A stretch of 64,000 nucleotides of DNA from Pratylenchus scribneri (lineage: Eukaryota > Nematoda > Chromadorea > Rhabditida > Pratylenchidae), in NCBI GenBank assembly GCA_030063045.1, contig JAQSEB010000180.1:62001-126000 (forward strand). Direction: 5' to 3'. The translations under genes were made by a program, and so were the position numbers. The notes beneath the pieces were generated by a model. That model saw only the letters and a list, made by a program, of their open reading frames with translations. It had not been told where the DNA came from and did no database searches. Position 1 is the first letter of the stretch; every line of letters starts with the position of its first letter. Below, piece by piece: positions 1 through 8,767 of the stretch.

Positions 1-85
1 ATAGAATATTAACATATATTTATTTAGTTAATAGAAATCAATATCTAGGAAAAAAGCAATACTATGGATTTTTAAAAATTTTTGA

Positions 86-114
86 AAATTTGAAAAATAA
101 TTATTTTCAAATTT
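86..114. repeat. Hairpin-capable inverted repeat in a family A unit
   Basis: In this unit AAATTTG (86-92) pairs with CAAATTT (108-114), and the central palindrome AAAATAATTATTTT (94-107) pairs with itself; the A at 93 is a one-base bulge. This gives a 14-bp interrupted stem. The 304-455 unit has the same form. Most other A units have TTTTAAAAAT in place of TTTGAAAAAT and keep only the central 14-bp palindrome. Stem pairing is read directly from the sequence; cruciform formation in vivo is inference. Confidence 0.75.
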
Positions 115-681
115 CAATGAAATTCCTATTATGTGCGTGAATGGAATTTACCATAGAATATTAACATAATTTATTTAGTTAATAGAAATCAATATCTAGG
201 AAAAAAGCAATACTATGGATTTTATAAAATTTTTGAAAATTTTAAAAATAATTATTTTCAAATTTCATTGGAATTCCTATTATGTGCGTGAATGGAATTT
301 ACCTTAGAATATTAACATATATTTATTTAGTTAATAGAAACCAATATCTAGGAAAAAAGCAATACTATGGATTTTAAAAAATTTTTGAAAATTTGAAAAA
401 TAATTATTTTCAAATTTCGCTTGAATTCCTATTATGTGCGTGAATGGAATTTACCTTAGAATATTAACATATATTTATTTAGTTAATAGAAATCAATATC
501 TAGGAAAAAAGCAATACTATGGATTTTATAAAATTTTTGAAAATTTTAAAAATAATTATTTTCAAATTTCATTGGAATTCCTATTATGTGCGTGAATGGA
601 ATTTACCTTAGAATATTAACATATATTTATTTAGTTAATAGAAATCAATATCTAGGAAAAAAGCAATACTATGGATTTTAA

Positions 682-705
682 AAAATTTTTGAAAATTTTA
701 AAAAT
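682..705. repeat. 24-bp A-tract core shared by families A and B (A example)
   Basis: This core consists of A4T5, G, A4T4 and A5T. It is identical to the core of family B (example at 1289-1312), although the rest of the two monomers shows no obvious similarity. The A/T junctions recur about every 10 bp. A4T4 blocks in helical phase are a known cause of intrinsic DNA curvature, so a structural role is a reasonable inference. Confidence 0.8.
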
Positions 706-1215
706 AATTATTTTCAAATTTCATTGTAATTCCTATTATGTGCGTGAATGGAATTTACCTTAGAATATTAACATATATTTATTTAGTTAATAGAAATCAA
801 TATCTAGGAAAAAAGCAATACTATGGATTTTAAAAAATTTTTGAAAATTCGAAAAATAATTATTTTCAAATTTCATTGGAATTCCTATTATGTGCGTGAA
901 TGGAATTTACCTTAGAATATTAACATATATTTATTTAGTTAATAGAAATCAATATCTAGGAAAAAAGCAATACTATGGATTTTAAAAAATTTTTGAAAAT
1001 TTTAAAAATAATTATTTTCAAATTTCATTGGAATTCCTATTATGTTCGTGAATGGAATTTACCTTAGAATATTAACATATATTTATTTAGTTAATAGAAA
1101 TCAATATCTAGGAAAAAAGCAATACTATGGATTTTAAAAAATTTTTGAAAATTTTAAAAATAATTATTTTCAAATTTCATTGGAATTCCTATTATGTGCG
1201 TGAATGGAATTTACC

Positions 1216-1260
1216 ATAGAATATTAACATATATTTATTTAGTTAATTGAATTAAAAACC
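1216..1260. other. Junction between satellite A and satellite B
   Basis: Family A sequence runs to T1247 (ATTTAGTTAAT). From T1248 the sequence is family B (TGAATTAAAAACC), entering its monomer about two thirds of the way through. No target-site duplication, transposon end or unique spacer lies between the families, and microhomology at the break is at most one or two bases. The switch looks like an end-joining or unequal-exchange breakpoint rather than gradual divergence. Confidence 0.9.
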
Positions 1261-2798
1261 AAAGGGAATTTGGCTGTTGTTTTATTTCAAAATTTTTGAA
1301 AATTTTAAAAATTTCTGAATTAAAATATCAATGAATTTTTTTGAGCATGCAGAAATTGTATACACAAATGAATTAATTTCTTCATAGAAATTGAAAAATG
1401 AATTAAAAACCAAAGAGAATTTGGCTGTTGTTTTATTTCAAAATTTTTGAAAATTTTAAAAATTTCTGAATTAAAATATCAATGAATTTTTTTGAGCATG
1501 CAGAAATTGTATACACAAATGAATTAATTTCTTCATAGAAATTGAAAAATGAATTAAAAACCAAAGAGAATTTGGCTGTTGTTTTATTTCAAAATTTTTG
1601 AAAATTTTAAAAATTTCTGAATTAAAATATCAATGAATTTTTTTGAGCATGCAGAAATTGTATACACAAATGAATTAATTTCTTCATAGAAATTGAAAAA
1701 TGAATTAAAAACCAAAGGGAATTTGGCTGTTGTTTTATTTCAAAATTTTTGAAAATTTTTTACAAATACTAGAATTCAAATTTAGAAATTTTAAAAATTT
1801 CTGAATTAAAATATCAATGAATTTTTTTGAGCATGCAGAAATTGTATACACAAATGAATTAATTTCTTCATAGAAATTGAAAAATGAATTAAAAACCAAA
1901 GAGAATTTGGCTGTTGTTTTATTTCAAAATTTTTGAAAATTTTAAAAATTTCTGAATTAAAATATCAATGAATTTTTTTGAGCATGCAGAAATTGTATAC
2001 ACAAATGAATTAATTTCTTCATAGAAATTGAAAAATGAATTAAAAACCAAAGAGAATTTGGCTGTTGTTTTATTTCAAAATTTTTGAAAATTTTAAAAAT
2101 TTCTGAATTAAAATATCAATGAATTTTTTTGAGCATGCAGAAATTGTATACACAAATGAATTAATTTCTTCATAGAAATTGAAAAATGAATTAAAAACCA
2201 AAGAGAATTTGGCTGTTGTTTTATTTCAAAATTTTTGAAAATTTTAAAAATTTCTGAATCAAAATATCAATGAATTTTTTTGAGCATGCAGAAATTGTAT
2301 ACAAAAATGAATTAATTTCTTCATAGAAATTGAAAAATGAATTAAAAACCAAAGGGAATTTGGCTGTTGTTTTATTTCAAAATTTTTGAAATTTTTTACA
2401 AATACTAGGATTCAAATTTAGAAATTTTAAAAATTTCTGAATTAAAATATCAATGAATTTTTTTGAGCATGCAGAAATTGTATACAAAAATGAATTAATT
2501 TCTTCATAGAAATTGAAAAATGAATTAAAAACCAAAGGGAATTTGGCTGTTGTTTTATTTCAAAATTTTTGAAAATTTTAAAAATTTCTGAATTAAAATA
2601 TCAATGAATTTTTTTGAGCATGCAGAAATTGTATACAAAAATGAATTAATTTCTTCATAGAAATTGAAAAATGAATTAAAAACCAAAGGGAATTTGGCTG
2701 TTGTTTTATTTCAAAATTTTTGAAATTTTTTACAAATACTAGAATTCAAATTTAGAAATTTTAAAAATTTCTGAATTAAAATATCAATGAATTTTTTT
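1248..2798. repeat. Family B, subfamily B1
   Basis: These monomers carry ATTGTATAC(A/C)(A)AATGAATTAATT followed by TCTTCATAGAAATTG, and mostly CCAAAGAG or CCAAAGGG. GAG phase points are 1343, 1494, 1645, 1829, 1980, 2131, 2282, 2465, 2616 and 2799, so units are 151 bp with interspersed long units of 184 or 183 bp. Long B1 units read TTTTTTACAAATACTAG(A/G)ATTC, differing from the later AAAAATACTATGATTC form. The TCATAG segment puts a TAG into the frame that stays open in B2 and B3. Position next to the family A boundary and greater divergence suggest an older, less homogenised array edge (inference). Confidence 0.92.
1289..1312. repeat. 24-bp A-tract core shared by families A and B (B example)
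   Basis: This is the first family B copy of the core, identical over 24 bp to 682-705 in family A. A/T junctions fall at 1292/1293, 1302/1303 and 1311/1312, followed by a weaker AATT at 1318-1321, so the spacing is about 10, 9 and 8 bp. The core is part of nearly every short monomer. In long monomers the second T-run is extended (A4T6) before the extra segment. Confidence 0.8.
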
Positions 2799-3100
2799 GA
2801 GCATGCAGAAATTGTATACACAAATGAATTAATTTCTTCATAGAAATTGAAAAATGAATTAAAAACCGAAGAGAATTTGGCTGATGTTTTATTTCAAAAT
2901 TTTTGAAAATTTTAAAAATTTCTGTATTAAAATATCAATGAATTTTTTTGAGCATGCAGAAATTGAATGCACAAATGAATTAATTTCTTCATAGAAATTG
3001 AAAAATGAATTAAAAACCGAAGAGAATTTGGCTGATGTTTTATTTCAAAATTTTTGAAAATTTTAAAAATTTCTGTATTAAAATATCAATGAATTTTTTT
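2799..3100. repeat. B1/B2 hybrid monomers
   Basis: Two monomers (phase points 2799 and 2950) keep the B1 segment TTAATTTCTTCATAGAAATTG but have the B2 downstream half with AACCGAAGAG and GGCTGATG. The second also has ATTGAATGCAC. The next monomer (3101) has the B2 middle as well (CAAAAGAATTAATTTTTTAAATAG). The order is a stepwise change from B1 to B2, as expected from unequal exchange or conversion tracts shorter than one monomer. Confidence 0.85.
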
Positions 3101-4039
3101 GAGCATGCAGAAATTGAATGCACAAAAGAATTAATTTTTTAAATAGATTACAAAATGAATTAAAAACCGAAGAGAATTTGGCTGATGTTTTATTTCAAAA
3201 TTTTTGAAAATTTTAAAAATTTCTGTATTAAAATATAAATGAATTTTTTTGAGCATGCAGAAATTGAATACAAAAAAGAATTAATTTTTTTAAATAGATT
3301 GCAAAATGAATTAAAAACCGAAGAGAATTTGGCTGATGTTTTATTTCAAAATTTTTGAAAATTTTAAAAATTTCTGAATTAAAATATAAATGAATTTTTT
3401 TGAGCATGCAGAAATTGAATACACAAAAGAATTAATTTTTTTAAATAGATTGCAAAATGAATTAAAAACCGAAGAGAATTCGGCTGATGTTTTATTTCAA
3501 AATTTTTGAAAATTTTTTCAAATACTTGAATTCAAATATCAATGAATTTTTTTGAGTATGCAGAAATTGAATACACAAAAGAATTAATTTTTTTAAATAG
3601 ATTGCAAAATGAATTAAAAACCGAAGAGAATTTGGCTGATGTTTTATTTCAAAATTTTTGAAAATTTTTTACAAATACTAGGATTCAAAATTAGAAATTT
3701 TAAAAATTTCTGAATTAAAATATCAATGAATTTTTTTGAGCATGCAGAAATTGAATACACAAAAGAATTAATTTTTTTAAATAGATTGCAAAATGAATTA
3801 AAAACCGAAGAGAATTCGGCTGATGTTTTATTTCAAAATTTTTGAAAATTTTAAAAATTTCTGAATTAAAATATCAATGAATTTTTTTGAGCATGCAGAA
3901 ATTGAATACACAAAAGAATTAATTTTTTTAAATAGATTGCAAAATGAATTAAAAACCGAAGAGAATTCGGCTGATGTTTTATTTCAAAATTTTTGAAAAT
4001 TTTAAAAATTTCTGAATTAAAATATCAATGAATTTTTTT
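3101..4039. repeat. Family B, subfamily B2 block
   Basis: B2 monomers read CAAAAGAATTAATTTTTTTA, then AATAGATTGCAAAATG, AACCGAAGAG and TTCGGCTGATG (or TTTGGCTGATG). Phase points are 3101, 3251, 3402, 3554, 3738, 3889 and 4040. B2 has up to two CpGs per monomer (CCGAAG and TTCGGC), whereas B1 and B3 normally have none. One long unit occurs (3554-3737, 184 bp) and one 152-bp unit with a different deletion (3402-3553). Confidence 0.9.
3402..3553. repeat. 152-bp B2 monomer from an alternative deletion
   Basis: The tail reads GAAAATTTTTTCAAATACTTG and then AATTCAAATATCAATG. It keeps the TTTTTTCAAATACT part that is otherwise unique to long monomers but lacks the following AGAAATTTTAAAAATTTCTG segment. 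Ordinary short monomers lack the first part and keep the second. So two different deletions of 32-33 bp from a long-type unit arrive at almost the same length. The same form recurs at 4644-4795. Confidence 0.8.
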
Positions 4040-4190
4040 GAGCATGCAGAAATTGAATACACAATAGGGTTAATTTACTCATATAGTTTGCAAAATGAAT
4101 TAAAAACCAAAGAGAATTTGGCTGTTGTTTTATTTCAAAATTTTTGAAAATTTTAAAAATTTCTGAATTAAAATATCAATGAATTTTTTT
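4040..4190. repeat. First B3 monomer, embedded in B2
   Basis: A single monomer with ACACAATAGGGTTAATTTAC, TCATATAGTTTGC and CCAAAGAG lies between B2 units. It is the earliest appearance of the B3 type that dominates from 4796 onward. The clean single-monomer replacement suggests conversion or exchange. Confidence 0.85.
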
Positions 4191-4795
4191 GAGCATGCAG
4201 AAATTGAATACAAAAAAGAATTAATTTTTTTAAATAGATTGCAAAATGAATTAAAAACCGAAGAGAATACGGCTGATGTTTTATTTCAAAATTTTTGAAA
4301 ATTTTAAAAATTTCTGAATTAAAATATCAATGAATTTTTTTGAGCATGCAGAAATTGAATACAAAAAAGAATTAATTTTTTTAAATAGATTGCAAAATGA
4401 ATTAAAAACCGAAGAGAATTTGGCTGATGTTTTATTTCAAAATTTTTGAAAATTTTAAAAATTTCTGTATTAAAATATAAATGAATTTTTTTGAGCATGC
4501 AAAAATTGAATACAAAAAAGAATTAATTTTTTTAAATAGATTGCAAAATGAATTAAAAACCGAAGAGAATTTGGCTGATGTTTTATTTCAAAATTTTTGA
4601 AAATTTTAAAAATTTCTGAATTAAAATATAAATGAATTTTTTTGAGTATGCAGAAATTGAATACACAAAAGAATTAATTTTTTTAAATAGATTGCAAAAT
4701 GAATTAAAAACCGAAGAGAATTCGGCTGATGTTTTATTTCAAAATTTTTGAAAATTTTTTCAAATACTTGAATTCAAATATCAATGAATTTTTTT
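4191..4795. repeat. Family B, second B2 block
   Basis: Four B2 monomers have phase points 4191, 4342, 4493 and 4644. The first carries GAATACGGC instead of GAATTCGGC, and the third has GCATGCAAAAATTG. The last (4644-4795) is the 152-bp alternative-deletion form seen at 3402-3553. The segment 4342-4795 resembles 3101-3553 in order and in rare variants (CTGTATT, ATATAAATG, GAGTATGC), so it is probably a local duplication at an offset near 1242 bp. Confidence 0.82.
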
Positions 4796-5499
4796 GAGTA
4801 TGCAGAAATTGAATACACAATAGGGTTAATTTACTCATATAGTTTGCAAAATGAATTAAAAACCAAAGAGAATTTGGCTGTTGTTTTATTTCAAAATTTT
4901 TGATAATTTTTTAAAAATACTATGATTCAAATTTAGAAATTTTAAAAATTTCTGAATTAAAATATCAATGAATTTTTTTGAGCATGCGAAATTGAATACA
5001 CAAAAGGGTTAATTTACTCATATAGTTTGCAAAATTAATTAAAAACCAAAGAGAATTTGGCTGTTGTTTTATTTCAAAATTTTTGAAAATTTTAAAAATT
5101 TCTTAATTAAAATATCAATGAATTTTTTTGAGCATGCAGAAATTGAATACACAAAAGGGTTAATTTACTCATATAGTTTGCAAAATGAATTAAAAACCAA
5201 AGAGAATTTGGCTGTTGTTTTATTTCAAAATTTATGAAAATTTTAAAAATTTCTGAATTAAAATATCAATGAATTTTTTTGAGCATGCAGAAATTGAATA
5301 CACAATAGGGTTAATTTACTCATATAGTTTGCAAAATGAATTAAAAACCAAAGAGAATTTGGCTGTTGTTTTATTTCAAAATTTTTGAAAATTTTTTAAA
5401 AATACTATGATTCAATTTAGAAATTTTAAAAATTTCTTAATTAAAAAATATCAATGAATTTTTTGAGCATGCAGAAATTGAATACACAAAAGGGTTAAT

Positions 5500-6590
5500 T
5501 TACTCATATAGTTTGCAAAATGAATTAAAAACCAAAGAGAATTTGGCTGTTGTTTTATTTCAAAATTTTTGAAAATTTTAAAAATTTCTTAATTAAAATA
5601 TCAATGAATTTTTTTGAGCATGCAGAAATTGAATACACAAAAGGGTTAATTTACTCATATAGTTTGCAAAATGAATTAAAAACCAAAGAGAATTTGGCTG
5701 TTGTTTTATTTCAAAATTTTTGAAAATTTTAAAAATTTCTTAATTAAAATATCAATGAATTTTTTTGAGCATGCAGAAATTGAATACACAAAAGAATTAA
5801 TTTACTCATATAGTTTGCAAAATGAATTAAAAACCAAAGAGAATTTTGCTGCTGTTTTATTTCAAAATTTTTGAAAATTTTTTAAAAATACTATGATTCA
5901 AATTTAGAAATTTTAAAAATTTCTGAATTAAAATATCAATGAATTTTTTTGAGCATGCAGAAATTGAATACACAATAGGGTTAATTTACTCATATAGTTT
6001 GCAAAATGAATTAAAAACCAAAGAGAATTTGGCTGTTGTTTTATTTCAAAATTTATGAAAATTTTAAAAATTTCTTAATTAAAATATCAATGAATTTTTT
6101 TGAGCATGCAGAAATTGAATACACAAAAGGGTTAATTTACTCATATAGTTTGCAAAATGAATTAAAAACCAAAGAGAATTTGGCTGTTGTTTTATTTCAA
6201 AATTTTTGAAAATTTTTTAAAAATACTATGATTCAAATTAAGAAATTTTAAAAATTTCTGAATTAAAATATCAATGAATTTTTTTGAGCATGCAGAAATT
6301 GAATACACAAAAGGGTTAATTTACTCATATAGTTTGCAAAATGAATTAAAAACCAAAGAGAATTTGGCTGTTGTTTTATTTCAAAATTTTTGAAAATTTT
6401 AAAAATTTCTGTATTAAAATATCAATGAATTTTTTTGAGCATGCAGAAATTGAATACACAAAAGAATTAATTTTTTTAAATAGATTGCAAAATGAATTAA
6501 AAACCGAAGAGAATTCGGCTGATGTTTTATTTCAAAATTTTTGAAAATTTTAAAAATTTCTGAATTAAAATATCAATGAATTTTTTTGAG
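5500..6590. repeat. Segmental copy, 1878-bp offset (left copy)
   Basis: Rare variants GAATTTTGCT (5841) and ATTCAAATTA (6231) recur at 7719 and 8109, both exactly 1878 bp away, along with the same order of short, long, CTGTATT and B2 monomers. Agreement ends near 6590, where this copy goes to B3 and the right copy goes to B2. The limits are approximate to within a monomer. Confidence 0.8.
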
Positions 6591-7191
6591 CATGCAGAAA
6601 TTGAATACACAAAAGGGTTAATTTACTCATATAGTTTGCAAAATGAATTAAAAACCAAAGAGAATTTGGCTGTTGTTTTATTTCAAAATTTTTGAAAATT
6701 TTAAAAATTTCTGTATTAAAATATCAATGAATTTTTTTGAGCATGCAGAAATTGAATACACAAAAGAATTAATTTTTTTAAATAGATTGCAAAATGAATT
6801 AAAAACCGAAGAGAATTCGGCTGATGTTTTATTTCAAAATTTTTGAAAATTTTAAAAATTTCTGAATTAAAATATCAATGAATTTTTTTGAGCATGCAGA
6901 AATTGAATACACAAAAGGGTTAATTTACTCATATAGTTTGCAAAATGAATTAAAAACCAAAGAGAATTTGGCTGTTGTTTTATTTCAAAATTTTTGAAAA
7001 TTTTAAAAATTTCTGTATTAAAATATCAATGAATTTTTTTGAGCATGCAGAAATTGAATACACAAAAGAATTAATTTTTTTAAATAGATTGCAAAATGAA
7101 TTAAAAACCGAAGAGAATTCGGCTGATGTTTTATTTCAAAATTTTTGAAAATTTTAAAAATTTCTGAATTAAAATATCAATGAATTTTTTT
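6286..7191. repeat. 302-bp B3/B2 dimer higher-order repeat, three copies
   Basis: Monomers alternate strictly between types: B3 at 6286, 6588 and 6890, and B2 at 6437, 6739 and 7041. This gives three dimers of 302 bp. B2 members have ACCGAAGAG and TTCGGCTGATG; B3 members have ACCAAAGAG and TTTGGCTGTTG. Another B2 monomer follows at 7192-7342 and breaks the alternation. This is the smallest clear higher-order unit in the window. Confidence 0.9.
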
Positions 7192-7377
7192 GAGCATGCA
7201 GAAATTGAATACACAAAAGAATTAATTTTTTTAAATAGATTGCAAAATGAATTAAAAACCGAAGAGAATTCGGCTGATGTTTTATTTCAAAATTTTTGAA
7301 AATTTTAAAAATTTCTGAATTAAAATATCAATGAATTTTTTTGAGCATGCAGAAATTGAATACACAATAGGGTTAAT

Positions 7378-8470
7378 TTACTCATATAGTTTGCAAAATG
7401 AATTAAAAACCAAAGAGAATTTGGCTGTTGTTTTATTTCAAAATTTTTGAAAATTTTAAAAATTTCTTAATTAAAATATCAATGAATTTTTTTGAGCATG
7501 CAGAAATTGAATACACAAAAGGGTTAATTTACTCATATAGTTTGCAAAATGAATTAAAAACCAAAGAGAATTTGGCTGTTGTTTTATTTCAAAATTTTTG
7601 AAAATTTTAAAAATTTCTTAATTAAAATATCAATGAATTTTTTTGAGCATGCAGAAATTGAATACACAAAAGAATTAATTTACTCATATAGTTTGCAAAA
7701 TGAATTAAAAACCAAAGAGAATTTTGCTGTTGTTTTATTTCAAAATTTTTGAAAATTTTTTAAAAATACTATGATTCAAATTTAGAAATTTTAAAAATTT
7801 CTGAATTAAAATATCAATGAATTTTTTTGAGCATGCAGAAATTGAATACACAATAGGGTTAATTTACTCATATAGTTTGCAAAATGAATTAAAAACCAAA
7901 GAGAATTTGGCTGTTGTTTTATTTCAAAATTTATGAAAATTTTAAAAATTTCTTAATTAAAATATCAATGAATTTTTTTGAGCATGCAGAAATTGAATAC
8001 ACAAAAGGGTTAATTTACTCATATAGTTTGCAAAATGAATTAAAAACCAAAGAGAATTTGGCTGTTGTTTTATTTCAAAATTTTTGAAAATTTTTTAAAA
8101 ATACTATGATTCAAATTAAGAAATTTTAAAAATTTCTGAATTAAAATATCAATGAATTTTTTTGAGCATGCAGAAATTGAATACACAAAAGGGTTAATTT
8201 ACTCATATAGTTTGCAAAATGAATTAAAAACCAAAGAGAATTTGGCTGTTGTTTTATTTCAAAATTTTTGAAAATTTTAAAAATTTCTGTATTAAAATAT
8301 CAATGAATTTTTTTGAGCATGCAGAAATTGAATACACAAAAGAATTAATTTTTTTAAATAGATTGCAAAATGAATTAAAAACCGAAGAGAAATCGGCTGA
8401 TGTTTTATTTCAAAATTTTTGAAAATTTTAAAAATTTCTGAATTAAAATATCAATGAATTTTTTTGAGCA
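7378..8470. repeat. Segmental copy, 1878-bp offset (right copy)
   Basis: This is the counterpart of about 5500-6590. It differs from the left copy by small changes, for example GCTGTTG in place of GCTGCTG near 7726 and GAGAAATCGG in place of GAGAATTCGG near 8386. The 302-bp dimers between the copies appear to have been amplified separately. Confidence 0.78.
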
Positions 8471-8767
8471 TGCAGAAATTGAATACACAAAAGAATTAAT
8501 TTTTTTAAATAGATTGCAAAATGAATTAAAAACCGAAGAGAATTCGGCTGATGTTTTATTTCAAAATTTTTGAAAATTTTAAAAATTTCTGAATTAAAAT
8601 ATCAATGAATTTTTTTGAGCATGCAGAAATTGAATATACAAAAGAATTAATTTTTTTAAATAGATTGCAAAATGAATTAAAAACCGAAGAGAATTCGGCT
8701 GATGTTTTATTTCAAAATTTTTGAAAATTTTAAAAATTTCTGAATTAAAATATCAATGAATTTTTTT
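8315..8767. repeat. Last B2 island, three monomers
   Basis: Phase points 8315, 8466 and 8617 start B2 monomers with TTTTTTTAAATAGATTGC and CCGAAGAG. The first has AAATCGGC, the other two TTCGGC; the third has GAATATACAAAAG. I see no complete B2 monomer to the right of 8767; later GGCTGATG variants (near 28391, 36939, 40959) are B3 monomers with a single T-to-A change. Confidence 0.85.

Larger units (their letters stand above)
1..1247. repeat. Satellite family A, 152-bp tandem array
   Basis: Eight complete units begin at 1, 153, 304, 456, 608, 760, 912 and 1064, and a 32-bp remnant begins at 1216. Units are 152 bp except 153-303 (151 bp, one base lost in the TATATTTA stretch near 170). Landmarks in each unit are TTTAGTTAATAGAAA, ATATCTAGGAAAAAAGC, an A4T5G-A4T4 core, and CCTATTATGTGCGTGAATGG. 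Units differ by only a few bases, for example TTTCGC near 416, ATTCG near 848 and TGTTCGTG at 1043. GTGCGTG supplies the only regular CpG. There is no open frame of useful length. Nothing suggests a gene or transposon, and the array is cut by the window's left edge, so its true size is unknown. I do not recognise the family by name. Confidence 0.97.
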
